From Bremerella cremea (GTDB lineage: Bacteria; Planctomycetota; Planctomycetia; Pirellulales; Pirellulaceae), in contig NZ_QPEX01000010.1 of assembly GCF_003335505.1 (NCBI RefSeq), positions 992,001 through 1,056,000 on the forward strand: a DNA stretch of 64,000 nucleotides, given 5' to 3'. The notes beneath the pieces are model-generated. The model had not been told where the DNA came from. It was given only the letters and a program-made list of their open reading frames with translations, and ran no database searches. Position numbers and translations under genes: made by a program. Below, piece after piece: positions 8,833 through 17,527 of this stretch (the first letter of the stretch is position 1; the number at the start of each line of letters is the position of its first letter).

Positions 8833-11817
8833 ATGGATCTAGAACGCGAACGAATACGAGCCGATCTCCGTGGAATTGTGCGCGGCGAGATCCGTTGCGA
8901 CGATACATTTCTCGAACTGTATTCGACCGACGCGAGCATCTTTCAAATTAAACCGCTGGCCGTTGTTCGCCCCAAACGGACGGCGGATGTCCTTGCCACG
9001 GTTCAGTATGCAGCTGAAAACCAAATTCCAGTCCACGCCCGTGGTGCCGGCACCGGCACTGCCGGAGAATCGCTGGGAAGAGGCATTGTCATTGATTTTG
9101 CCCATTCGATGCGGCGAATTCTAGAAACGGGCGACGACTGGGTACGTGTCCAACCAGGCGTTATTCTGGCCAACCTCAATCGTCACTTGGCGCAGCGCGG
9201 ACGAATCTTCGGCCCCGATCCAGCCACCCGTAGCGTGACCACCATGGGCAGTGTCCTGGCCCTAGACGCTTCGGGAAGTCACTGGCTGCAACATGGTGCG
9301 GCCCACGATCATATTCTCGAACTCCAAGTGGTTTTGGCCAGTGGCGAATCGGTTACGTTGCTGCCCACAGATTTGGATCATGTTTCGCAGTTAGAGTCGC
9401 CAGAGCTCGTGCGGATCACTTCAGGCCTGGCAGAGTTACTGCAATCGCACGCCGACAAAATTCAAGGGCACCTTCCCCAAACGTTCAACCAGGGAAGCGG
9501 CTACCACTTGTCTGGCATCGTGCAAGAGAATCAGATCGATCTTTGCAAGATCATGGCCGGGTCGGAAGGAACCTTGGGCCTGATCACACAGGCCAAGCTT
9601 AAGACATCGCCTCGATCGCCAGCTCGCGGGTTGGTACTTCTGTTTTTTGAACGCATCGACAATGCCGCAAAGGCTGCCGTACAGCTTCGCCAATTTAATA
9701 TCAGTGCCTGCGACTTGCTGGATCGCCGAATCTTATCGATCGCGCGCGAAACCGATCCACGCTACTCCAACCTCATTCCTGAGAACACCGAAGCCATGCT
9801 CTTGGTCGAGGTTTCCGGCAATTCTCAGGCCGAGGTTCATGACCGCTTAGAACAAATTGCCGATCGAATTCGACGTCGTCGCCGGATGGCGTTTCATTCG
9901 TTGATTACGACCAATCCCAGCGAAGTAGGTACCTACTGGGAACTGGCTCGGCGAATGACCCCGATCCTCTATCGCCTCAAAGGCAACACGCGTCCCCTGC
10001 CCTTCATTGAAGACATCGTCGTCCCGCCGGCACAAATGCCTGCGTTTCTGGCCAAGGTGCAAGATGTCATGAAGCGACATGAAACAATCGCTTCGATCTT
10101 TGCCCACGCGGCGCACGGCCATCTGCATGTGCGTCCCCTGCTCAACTTAGCCGACCCTAACGATTTGGCCAAACTGGAACGGATCGCCGACGAGATTTAC
10201 GAAGAGTTGTTCCAGATCCATGGTTCCATCAGTGGCGAGAGTGGCGATGGAATTAGCCGAACGCCTTATTTACCGCGGCAGTACGGATCGCTGTACGATC
10301 TCTTCGGGCGGATCAAACATTTGTTCGATCCGCAAGGGATTCTTAACCCTGGCAAAAAGGTGCTCGCTTCGACGTTTTCGCCGATGGAACTCGTCCGGCG
10401 TGTCGAACTGCCTGCCAACACCCTATCGACCGAATCTCAAGTCGACACCAACGACGACGCTTCCCTGCCAGCCGGCAGCGAGATGGAACTGCCGATCTTG
10501 AATTGGACGATGGAAGAGATGGCTAACACGGCCCGAAGTTGCCATGGCTGCGGTCGCTGCCGCACTTATGGGGCCGACACGCGAATGTGTCCAGTCTTCC
10601 GTTTCGATTCGCGCGAGGAAGCTTCGCCCCGGGCGAAAGCGAATCTGCTGCGAAGCGTTCTTTCGGGTCAACTTTCGCCAGATCGTTTAGATACCTACGA
10701 CACCAAAGAACTGCTCGACACGTGCTTTCATTGCCACCAATGTCGCCTCGACTGCCCGTCGAACGTTGATATTCCGAAGATGGCGTTAGAAATGAAAGCT
10801 CATAACGTCGATGCCAACGGGCTGACGCAAGATTCCTCTTTCCAGGCCAAGATTCATCGCTGGGCGTTGTGGGGCAATCGTTTTCCTCACGTAACGAATT
10901 GGGCTTTGGGCAACCGGGCGATGCGTTGGCTGTTGGAACGCCTGGTTGGCCTCGCCAAGCAGCGGAAGCTGCCCCACCTAGCCCATCGCAGCTTCATCAA
11001 ACAAGCGGCTCGCCGGGGATTAACAACCGCAACCCGGCGTAGTGGCCGGAAGGTACTTTACTTCGTCGACATGTACGCCAACCTGTTCGACACCCAACTA
11101 GCCCAGGCGTTTGTCAACGTTTTGGATCATAACCGGATTGCGGTCTACGTTCATCCGAAGCAACAAACCAGCGGCATGCCGGCAATTGCCCAAGGAGCCG
11201 TAACGCTGGCAGCCAGGCTCGCCCATCGCAATGTGCAAGCGTTGGCCGAAGCGGTTCGGCAAGGTTACACGATCGTTGCGACCGAACCCTCTGCCGTGAT
11301 GGCCCTGACGCGCGAGTACCCCAACTTGCTTAATTCGGACGATTCTCGAATTGTGGCCGAGAACACGCGCGAGGCCTGCGAGTTTCTGTGGGACCTGCAT
11401 CACCATGGTGAATTGGAACTCGACTTGAAACCGCTGAATGCGGTCGTTGGCTTTCATGTTCCTTGCCATCTGCGTGCACTGCACGAAGTTTCGTACGGGC
11501 AAAGAATCTTGCAGTTAATCCCCGGGCTTTCGGTTCGCTCCATTGAGAAGGGCTGTTCGGGCATGGCAGGCACCTTTGGGCTTACGCGCAAGAACTTCCG
11601 TAGTAGTCTTCGCATCGGCTGGGAGTTAATCGTAGCCATGCGAAGCAAAAAAATTCAGATTGGCTCTACGGAATGCAGTGCCTGTAAAATGCAGATCGAG
11701 CAAGCCGGCAATAAAGCGGTCGTGCATCCCATCAAACTGCTGGCCAAATCGTACGGCGTCCTCGACCCTGACTCGGACCTCTTTGCTCCCATCGCTCACG
11801 ACTTGTTTGTTTCATGA
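8833..11817 (+). CDS. FAD-binding oxidoreductase fused to 4Fe-4S and CCG domains (D-lactate/D-2-hydroxyglutarate dehydrogenase family)
   Basis: 994 residues. The first half is a GlcD/Dld-type flavoprotein: PCMH-fold FAD domain with VHARGAGTGTAGESLGRG near 56-75 and FAD-oxidase C domain to ~520, including the metal-site region HAAHGHLHVRP. A bacterial ferredoxin domain follows with CHGCGRCRTYGADTRMCP and CFHCHQCRLDCPS. The last third has cysteine-rich CCG-type motifs (VPCHLRAL, KGCSGMAGTFG, STECSACKMQIEQ). This domain order matches YdiJ-like D-2-hydroxyacid dehydrogenases that pass electrons into the respiratory chain. The precise substrate cannot be read from sequence. Its stop overlaps the moaD start by four bases. 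Confidence 0.9.
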   Translation: MDLERERIRADLRGIVRGEIRCDDTFLELYSTDASIFQIKPLAVVRPKRTADVLATVQYAAENQIPVHARGAGTGTAGESLGRGIVIDFAHSMRRILETGDDWVRVQPGVILANLNRHLAQRGRIFGPDPATRSVTTMGSVLALDASGSHWLQHGAAHDHILELQVVLASGESVTLLPTDLDHVSQLESPELVRITSGLAELLQSHADKIQGHLPQTFNQGSGYHLSGIVQENQIDLCKIMAGSEGTLGLITQAKLKTSPRSPARGLVLLFFERIDNAAKAAVQLRQFNISACDLLDRRILSIARETDPRYSNLIPENTEAMLLVEVSGNSQAEVHDRLEQIADRIRRRRRMAFHSLITTNPSEVGTYWELARRMTPILYRLKGNTRPLPFIEDIVVPPAQMPAFLAKVQDVMKRHETIASIFAHAAHGHLHVRPLLNLADPNDLAKLERIADEIYEELFQIHGSISGESGDGISRTPYLPRQYGSLYDLFGRIKHLFDPQGILNPGKKVLASTFSPMELVRRVELPANTLSTESQVDTNDDASLPAGSEMELPILNWTMEEMANTARSCHGCGRCRTYGADTRMCPVFRFDSREEASPRAKANLLRSVLSGQLSPDRLDTYDTKELLDTCFHCHQCRLDCPSNVDIPKMALEMKAHNVDANGLTQDSSFQAKIHRWALWGNRFPHVTNWALGNRAMRWLLERLVGLAKQRKLPHLAHRSFIKQAARRGLTTATRRSGRKVLYFVDMYANLFDTQLAQAFVNVLDHNRIAVYVHPKQQTSGMPAIAQGAVTLAARLAHRNVQALAEAVRQGYTIVATEPSAVMALTREYPNLLNSDDSRIVAENTREACEFLWDLHHHGELELDLKPLNAVVGFHVPCHLRALHEVSYGQRILQLIPGLSVRSIEKGCSGMAGTFGLTRKNFRSSLRIGWELIVAMRSKKIQIGSTECSACKMQIEQAGNKAVVHPIKLLAKSYGVLDPDSDLFAPIAHDLFVS

Positions 11818-12059
11818 ACGTTCGCGTCAAGCTGTTTGCCCTGACCCAAGACCTCGCAGGCACCTCAGAGGTTTCTCTCGAGCTTGCTCCACCGGTAACG
11901 ATTGCCGCGATTCGCTTAGCCTTGGCGGAAGCGGCTCCCGCTTTAGGGCCGATCCTGCCTAGCTGCGCGTTCGCGGTCGATAACGAATACTCCACCAATG
12001 CTACCGAAGTCCGTGACCAAGCCGAAATTGCTTGCTTACCGCCAGTTAGTGGTGGTTAA
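11814..12059 (+). CDS. moaD: Molybdopterin synthase sulfur-carrier subunit MoaD
   Basis: 81 residues with the beta-grasp fold pattern and the obligatory C-terminal Gly-Gly (PPVSGG), which is adenylated and thiocarboxylated before sulfur transfer to precursor Z (cPMP). The start ATG overlaps the preceding stop (ATGA), so translation is coupled to the large flavoprotein gene. moaE follows 27 bases later. Length and ending are normal. Confidence 0.92.
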   Translation: MNVRVKLFALTQDLAGTSEVSLELAPPVTIAAIRLALAEAAPALGPILPSCAFAVDNEYSTNATEVRDQAEIACLPPVSGG

Positions 12060-12086
12060 TACCAAAAGCGACGAAAGTCTGCGTAG

Positions 12087-12530
12087 ATGATTGAACTTAC
12101 GGAAGCCCCGATCGATGCCGAGCAAATCCGCCTAGCGGTCAGCTCACCGCAGTGTGGCGCCATCGTGCTATTTCTGGGAACAACGCGTCAATTCACCGAC
12201 GCCAAGGAAACCCTTACGCTCACCTATACCGCTTATGCTCCGATGGCGCAAAGTCAAATGGAGAAGCTCGCCGCTCAGGCACAAGCCCGTTGGCCGGTTG
12301 AAAAGTGCGCAATTGTCCATCGCTTGGGGGAGGTTCCGATCGGAGAAGCCAGCGTTGCAGTAGCTGTTTCCAGCCCTCACCGCCGCGATGCCTTTGAAGC
12401 GGCAAGCTGGTTGATGGATCGCCTGAAAGAGCTAGTTCCTGTCTGGAAAAAAGAACATTGGGCCCAAGGTGGGACTGATTGGGTCCATCCAGGCTTATTC
12501 CCTTCTCAGGACGATAATGGAGTACAATAG
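12087..12530 (+). CDS. moaE: Molybdopterin synthase catalytic subunit MoaE
   Basis: 147 residues. Binds MoaD thiocarboxylate and converts cPMP to molybdopterin. Family features visible are the N-terminal GAIVLFLGTTR segment, the HRLGEVPIGEASVAVAVSS core with HR at about 75, and the C-terminal VPVWKKEHW with the active-site lysine pair (about 118-119). In the molybdenum-cofactor operon between moaD and moaA. No anomalies. Confidence 0.95.
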   Translation: MIELTEAPIDAEQIRLAVSSPQCGAIVLFLGTTRQFTDAKETLTLTYTAYAPMAQSQMEKLAAQAQARWPVEKCAIVHRLGEVPIGEASVAVAVSSPHRRDAFEAASWLMDRLKELVPVWKKEHWAQGGTDWVHPGLFPSQDDNGVQ

Positions 12531-12534
12531 CGGT

Positions 12535-13542
12535 ATGTCTTCCGATATTCAGAATCCGCTTGTCGACTCCTTCGGGCGTGCCCACACCAGCCTGCGCGTC
12601 AGTGTCACTGATCGCTGCAACATACGCTGTTTTTACTGCATGCCGCTAGAAAACATTCGTTTCAAAGCACGTGCTGAACTGTTGACCTTCGAGGAAATCG
12701 CCCGCGTTGTTCGTGTCGCTGCCTTACACGGGGTGCGCAAACTTCGCCTTACGGGAGGCGAACCGCTGGTCCGTTCTAACCTACCAGAATTGATTCGCCT
12801 GCTGCGTGAAATCGGTGGCATCGAAGAAGTCGCGCTCACCACCAACGGGATCTTACTGGCCGAACAAGCCGAGGCCCTGAAGCAAGCTGGCCTCAGCCGT
12901 GTGAATATCAGCCTCGATTCGCTGAACGAAGAGATCTTTCAGCAGATCACGCGGCGCGCTGGGGTCGAGCGTGTTTTGGCTGGTATTGCGGCTGCTCAAA
13001 AGGTTGGTTTTGCTGAAATCCGTCTCAATACGGTTGCAATTCGGCATTTAACCGAGGGAGAAATTGTCCCGCTGGCCAACTTTGCACGTGAAAATGACCT
13101 CCATTTGCGTTTTATTGAATTCATGCCGCTCGATGCCGACAAGGCCTGGCATACCGATCAGGTCCTTTCCGGGCGTCAGTTGCGAGAGATCATCTCGCGC
13201 GACGTGGCTCCGCTCGTGGAAATCGACCGCCTCGACAAAAGCCAACCAGCAACCGATTATGCGTATGCCGATGGCAAACAACGCGTTGGCTTTATTAACA
13301 GCGTAACAGAGCCCTTTTGTGGCTCGTGCAATCGGCTACGGATGACAGCAGAGGGGCAACTACGTAATTGTTTGTTCGGTACCACCGAGTGGGACGCCAG
13401 ACAGATTTTACGAAGCGGTGGAAGTGATCACGAACTGGCCAAACTATTAAGCGATTGCGTGAGGGCCAAGAAGGCCTCGCATGGAATGGACTCCCCCGAG
13501 TTCGTTCCGCCAGAACGTGCCATGTATCAAATCGGGGGTTAA
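12535..13542 (+). CDS. moaA: GTP 3',8-cyclase MoaA (radical SAM)
   Basis: About 335 residues. First step of molybdenum cofactor synthesis, making cyclic GTP intermediate for cPMP. The radical-SAM cluster motif is C28-x3-C32-x2-C35 (DRCNIRCFYCMP), the SAM-binding GGEP is present (LTGGEPLVR), and the second [4Fe-4S] cluster uses C262, C265 and C279. The C-terminus is the essential Gly-Gly. The frame is open back to 12469, inside moaE. Two realistic starts remain: ATG 12517, with AGGA six bases upstream and overlapping moaE, or ATG 12535, four bases after the moaE stop. I report the latter because it gives the usual family N-terminus. Confidence 0.95.
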   Translation: MSSDIQNPLVDSFGRAHTSLRVSVTDRCNIRCFYCMPLENIRFKARAELLTFEEIARVVRVAALHGVRKLRLTGGEPLVRSNLPELIRLLREIGGIEEVALTTNGILLAEQAEALKQAGLSRVNISLDSLNEEIFQQITRRAGVERVLAGIAAAQKVGFAEIRLNTVAIRHLTEGEIVPLANFARENDLHLRFIEFMPLDADKAWHTDQVLSGRQLREIISRDVAPLVEIDRLDKSQPATDYAYADGKQRVGFINSVTEPFCGSCNRLRMTAEGQLRNCLFGTTEWDARQILRSGGSDHELAKLLSDCVRAKKASHGMDSPEFVPPERAMYQIGG

Positions 13543-13570
13543 GCAACCTTAGGAAGTGAGCGTCAGGTAA

Positions 13571-14731
13571 GTGGCAAGGGAAAGAATCTACTTAGATAAC
13601 GCGGCAACCAGCTGGCCCAAACCGCCTAGCGTGGTCGAGGCCGTTCAGCATCACCTGACCCAACTAGGGGCCTGCGCAGGCAGAAGCGGGTATCGCGAGG
13701 CGAATGAAGTTGAACGTCTGATCGGAGACGCCCGCAAGCAAATCGCCTACTTGTTTGGGACGCATACCCTCGAAAATGTCATCTTCGGCTACAACGGCAC
13801 CGACATGCTAAACCTAGCATTGCACGGCCTGCTTCGCCGGGGGGATCATGTGATCACCACCACGGTAGAGCACAATTCGATCTTGCGCCCGCTTTCTTTC
13901 CTGAAGAAAACGCTAGAGATTGAAGTCACTTATGTTGCTCCTGGCGAAGATGGTCGAGTTGATCCGGCAGCGATCGGGGAAGCGATTCGTCCTGATACGC
14001 GTCTAATCGCGATCACCCACGTCTCGAACGTCACCGGCGCGATTCAGCCAATCGAGGCCATTTATCAAATTGCCAAAGATCGTGGCGTACGCATGCTGGT
14101 CGATGCCGCCCAGTCCGCAGGCCACTTAGACATCAACCTGACAGAAACACCCATCGACTTCGTCGCTTTTCCAGGGCACAAAGGGCTGCTTGGTCCACTG
14201 GGCACTGGGGTCTTGATCGTTCAATCCGAGGTCGTTCCCGAGCTGCAATCTCGTCGCCAAGGCGGCACCGGTACCAAAAGTGAAATAGACGAGCAGCCTG
14301 ACGAGCTTCCCACAAAGTACGAAAGTGGAAATGCCAACGTGCCCGGCTTGCTGGGCCTACGAGCTGGTGTCGAATATATTCGCGAACAGACCGTTACCGC
14401 TTTGCATCGCCAAACCATGCAGTGCACGGCCCAACTTCTCGAAGGGATGCAGAGCCTCCCCAAGATTCGCATCTTTGGCCCCGAGAACCTAGAACACCGC
14501 GTTGGGGTGGTAAGCATTCAGGTCGAAGCCTTCGACCCGCACGAACTGGCAACCGCACTCGATTCCGCCTTCGGCGTTCAATGCCGGGCTGGCCTGCACT
14601 GTGCCCCGCTGACGCATCAGCACTTGGGGACGATCGGTTCCGGCGGTACGCTTAGGTTTAGCCTAGGCATCTTCAACACGCCGCCACAAATCGAACGCAC
14701 GCTAGACGCTCTGCGAACGATCTTGAAGTAA
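13571..14731 (+). CDS. Class V aminotransferase, cysteine-desulfurase-like
   Basis: 386 residues with a GTG start. The N-terminus RIYLDNAATSWPKP is characteristic of the cysteine-desulfurase-like subfamily of PLP class V enzymes. PLP-binding features: ITHVSNVTGA, DAAQSAGH (Asp contacting the pyridine nitrogen) and the Schiff-base lysine K204 in FPGHKGLLGPLGTG. A conserved Cys, C344 in RAGLHCAP, sits where SufS-type enzymes carry the persulfide cysteine. Position right after moaA suggests it may supply sulfur to MoaD, but no MoeB-type activating enzyme is visible here, so that is inference. Confidence 0.88.
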   Translation: MARERIYLDNAATSWPKPPSVVEAVQHHLTQLGACAGRSGYREANEVERLIGDARKQIAYLFGTHTLENVIFGYNGTDMLNLALHGLLRRGDHVITTTVEHNSILRPLSFLKKTLEIEVTYVAPGEDGRVDPAAIGEAIRPDTRLIAITHVSNVTGAIQPIEAIYQIAKDRGVRMLVDAAQSAGHLDINLTETPIDFVAFPGHKGLLGPLGTGVLIVQSEVVPELQSRRQGGTGTKSEIDEQPDELPTKYESGNANVPGLLGLRAGVEYIREQTVTALHRQTMQCTAQLLEGMQSLPKIRIFGPENLEHRVGVVSIQVEAFDPHELATALDSAFGVQCRAGLHCAPLTHQHLGTIGSGGTLRFSLGIFNTPPQIERTLDALRTILK

Positions 14732-14762
14732 GCATTCACCGTCTCTACGAGATTTCAAGAAC

Positions 14763-15194
14763 ATGTCGAATTCTTCCCCTAATAAAGGTCCTTGGTACCA
14801 GGACGGACTTCAATTTGAATGCTCGCAGTGCGGCGACTGCTGCACCGGCGGGCCTGGCTACGTGTGGGTAAACGATGCCGAAATCGAAGCTTTGGCCCAA
14901 GAGACCGGAATGACCGTCCCGCAATTCGAGTCGGTTTACGTTCGCCAAGTTGGCATGCGAAAGAGTTTGAAAGAATACTCAACCGGAGACTGCGTTTTTC
15001 TCGATACCGAAAAAAGGGGTTGTACGGTCTATCCGGCACGTCCTCGCCAATGCAAAACCTGGCCTTTCTGGGACTCGAATATTCGTACCCCGGAAGACTG
15101 GCAATCGACCTGCGATTTCTGCCCTGGCAGCGGCCAAGGGCGGCTGTATACGCTGGAGGAAATCCAAGAGCGTGCTAGCGAAATCCGAATTTAA
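14763..15194 (+). CDS. YkgJ family cysteine-cluster protein
   Basis: 143 residues. The signature CSQCGDCCTGGPGYVWV opens the protein (about 20-36), followed by a lone cysteine (DCVFL), the CTVYPARPRQCKTWPFW block and a final CDFCPG. These eight or so cysteines fit the YkgJ/UPF0153 family, thought to bind an iron-sulfur cluster or zinc; biochemical role unsettled. Likely end of the operon that begins at 8833, being 31 bases after the preceding stop. Confidence 0.85.
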   Translation: MSNSSPNKGPWYQDGLQFECSQCGDCCTGGPGYVWVNDAEIEALAQETGMTVPQFESVYVRQVGMRKSLKEYSTGDCVFLDTEKRGCTVYPARPRQCKTWPFWDSNIRTPEDWQSTCDFCPGSGQGRLYTLEEIQERASEIRI

Positions 15195-15290
15195 CGATTT
15201 TTCAGGTCAAAATACCCGGTTTCGATTGAAGGTTTACCGATTATTCCGTCGATACCGATTACACGGAGAACGGTATGCTTAGACCGCCCA

Positions 15291-15305
15291 GGGTGAAATT
15301 CACCC
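15291..15305. promoter_or_regulatory. Palindrome in long HU leader region
   Basis: GGGTGAAATTCACCC, seven-base arms around one base, lies in the 337-base gap before the HU-type gene. Downstream at 15337-15353 is TGTTCTTTGAAAATTGG, which resembles a boxA antitermination motif. Neither has a proven role. The rest of 15195-15432 shows no gene. Confidence 0.35.
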
Positions 15306-15432
15306 CGATCGATCTAAAACTGGCCTTTCAGACCTTTGTTCTTTGAAAATTGGATAGTTCGGAGAAGCCTGAAAACTAGCGTCAGGTGAGGATGCTGGCA
15401 TCGCGTTAAATAAACGTGGCGTCAGAATCGTC

Positions 15433-15461
15433 TTGACTCTAGTACTTGTGGCTCCTACACT
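15433..15461 (+). promoter_or_regulatory. Sigma-70-like promoter of the HU-type gene
   Basis: TTGACT (15433-15438), 17-base spacer, TACACT (15456-15461). A small inverted repeat GCTCC-N7-GGAGC overlaps the -10. Transcription would start near 15468, giving a leader of about 64 bases before GTG 15532. This argues against the longer open frame that begins inside the -35 box. Confidence 0.5.
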
Positions 15462-15531
15462 TGGAGCAATTGCCGAGAGTTGCTTGAAAAACTTACGGCG
15501 TTTCATTCATTCCATGTGTGGGAGTCGACTC

Positions 15532-15975
15532 GTGACCAAAAAAGAGATTGTGAAGACGATTTCTGAAGAGATCGGGCTCACACAACTCAAGACGAAAGAG
15601 ATCGTCCAGAAGACGTTCGATGCCATCGTCACCACCCTTGTGGAGGAAGGACGCATCGAGCTACGCAACTTCGGCGTTTTCGAGGTCAAGAAGCGAGCCG
15701 CTCGCAAGGCACGAAACCCGCGAACGGGTGCCAAGGTAGACGTCGATGAAAAATTCGTCGTCACGTTCAAGCCCGGCAAAGAAATGGAAGAACGCGTTCG
15801 CCAGCTAGAGGAAAAGGCCCGCCAAGGCCGCCTCGAGTCAGAGCAGCAAAGCTCTGGCGAATCATCCCCTTCCCCCTATGGTTCTCCCTCGCAACCACCT
15901 AGCGAAACACCAAGCTACGGTTCGCCCTATTCGAGCCAGCCCAATCCGCCCAACCCAGGCGATTACGGCTCGTAA
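15532..15975 (+). CDS. HU/IHF-type DNA-binding protein with Ser/Pro-rich tail
   Basis: 147 residues from GTG 15532, chosen because GGGAG lies seven bases upstream and the HU homology starts exactly there ([15 protein letters not shown]). The first ~90 residues are a complete HU fold with [16 protein letters not shown] and the DNA-intercalating beta-arm tip RNPRTG (61-66). Residues ~90-147 form a Gln/Ser/Pro/Tyr-rich, probably disordered extension (repeats of SYGSPY type), absent from standard 90-residue HU proteins. Expected role is nucleoid organisation or regulation. The tail may mediate condensation or partner contact (inference). Confidence 0.9.
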   Translation: MTKKEIVKTISEEIGLTQLKTKEIVQKTFDAIVTTLVEEGRIELRNFGVFEVKKRAARKARNPRTGAKVDVDEKFVVTFKPGKEMEERVRQLEEKARQGRLESEQQSSGESSPSPYGSPSQPPSETPSYGSPYSSQPNPPNPGDYGS

Positions 15976-16106
15976 AGCAAATCACCGCTTTCGGTTGCCA
16001 CTTACGCAGGTCTCTCCGAACTCTCCAAATTTCAAGACCACGGTCGACGGAACATTAACGCAGACGGTCAGGATGGCCGCTTCATAAGTTTCACGGAGGA
16101 AATGAG

Positions 16107-16325
16107 ATGCGTAACTTCATCATTGCGACGCTGCTAGGGATCGCACTTATCGGCAACACCGGTTGCTTCCTGCCGATTTACTCGGCTGACCCGACCACTC
16201 GTACGACCGAATTGATCTATACCTCGGAAAACATGCGACACGTGTTAGAGGAATGGCAACGCATCTGGTTCCTCGACCAGCCTAGCCACCTGACACCTTA
16301 CCGCACCCACGGCGGCATCCTCTAA
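16107..16325 (+). CDS. Small predicted lipoprotein
   Basis: 72 residues. Signal peptide MRNFIIATLLGIALIGNTGC ends in a plausible lipobox with cysteine 20. The mature part is only about 52 residues and ends with HLTPYRTHGGIL. A clear GGAGG lies upstream of the ATG. Followed 33 bases later by a strong terminator, so it is probably the last gene of the HU transcription unit or monocistronic. I do not recognise a family beyond similarity in style to small planctomycete lipoproteins. Confidence 0.75.
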   Translation: MRNFIIATLLGIALIGNTGCFLPIYSADPTTRTTELIYTSENMRHVLEEWQRIWFLDQPSHLTPYRTHGGIL

Positions 16326-16357
16326 GGACGCTCTCCGTTTAAAGAACCGTGAAACGA

Positions 16358-16400
16358 GACACCATCAGGCTGCGTTTGCGCAGTCGGATGGTGTCTTTTT
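16358..16400 (+). terminator. Rho-independent terminator
   Basis: Stem GACACCATC (16358-16366) pairs with GATGGTGTC (16387-16395), with a further pairing loop (AGGCTGCG/CGCAGTC), followed by TTTTT. Terminates the small lipoprotein transcript. Confidence 0.88.
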
Positions 16401-16527
16401 GTATGCGCGGTGGGGCCTTGGATAATTTAAGCCCCAGCATTTTATTAGACCATCGGTTACTAACCCGATGTACTCATCGGTCGAATGCTTATCCCCTCCC
16501 GATTACGGCAGCGGAACTCCCTGATCG

Positions 16528-17496
16528 ATGACAGCGACTATTCAAGTTCGGGTAACGCCTTGGGGCCGATGGTTCCATGAGCTAATCCAGCAACCGAAGC
16601 TGGAGCAGTACGACATTGCCGAGATGAATCTTCGCTGTGCGGTTGATCTACCTGGCATGAAAAATGAACTGGTAAAGCTGGGGATCGACAAAATCAATGA
16701 GTGGACAGACCGGGTTGAAAACTTCACCAAGACGGCCCAGAAGAGGCTTCGAGGTAAGCGGCGACATTTTACGGAAGCTCAATTCTGTGTCGTGGCCATG
16801 ATCGAATGTTTACAGCGGCACATTGGAATCAAGTTCAACTTTGGCTTCATGAAGGGGGAGTACGACGCCAGCGATTCCCGCAACCTCTTCATTCACGGCG
16901 TTCTCACCGGTTTTGGAGGTACGTGTGCCTCTCTTGCCCATGGTTTACACTGCCATTGGTCGTAGGCTTCGTTACCCCATTTCTTTGGCAACCACCAATC
17001 AACACGTCTTCTGCCGTTGGGATGGTGACGAGTCGTTTTGCTTTGAGCCTGCCAGTCAAGGCTTCAATGCTCCAACGGAAGATTACTATCGGAAATGGCC
17101 CTTCCCGATTACTCCGAAACAGGAACAAGACTACGGACATATCCGGCCACAAACCCAGCAAGAAGAATTCGCCATGCTTGCTGGACAGCGAGCGAATTGT
17201 CTGATGGATAACTTTCAATTCGAGTCAGCGGTAGAAGCGTTAGCTTGCGCCAAGCAGCTTGCTCCCAGCAATGCGATTTATCACAACAGCTACAAGCGGG
17301 GGTTTTACACAGCCCAGCTATGGAACGAGCTACAAAAGTTCCGTCAACTCAGTAAGAAGATGCCATTTCAATCCGCCATCGGTTTGGCAGCCCTTGAACT
17401 GCGTGGCGATGCCATCGAAACTTTCGTCCAAATGTGATCAAGAACGTCAACCGCATTCTTAACAACTACGAAGCCAGTCAACTGGCAACCCATTAG
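16528..17496 (+). pseudogene. Transglutaminase-like (SirB1-type) protein broken by two compensating frameshifts
   Basis: Three reading-frame segments join into one ~322-residue protein. The first frame runs from ATG 16528 to ...FGGTCASL; an extra base near 16936 then moves the homologous sequence to the next frame (PMVYTAIGRRLRYPISL, then NQHVFCRWD, EPASQGFN and a TPR-like helical part). At about 17431 a missing A returns it to the first frame (NVIKNVNRILNNYEASQLATH, stop at 17494-17496). The Cys (GGTCASLP), His (NQHVF) and Asp (RWD) fit the transglutaminase-core-2/SirB1-like fold. As written, translation stops at 16965. Either a real, recently broken gene or two sequencing errors. Confidence 0.8.
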
Positions 17497-17527
17497 GAAG
17501 CCGCTATAACTTCAGGAGTTATTTGAA

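Noticed and set aside
15433..15531. N-terminal extension of the HU protein
   Set aside because: It begins inside the -35 box of a good promoter, and GGGAG plus the family N-terminus point to GTG 15532.
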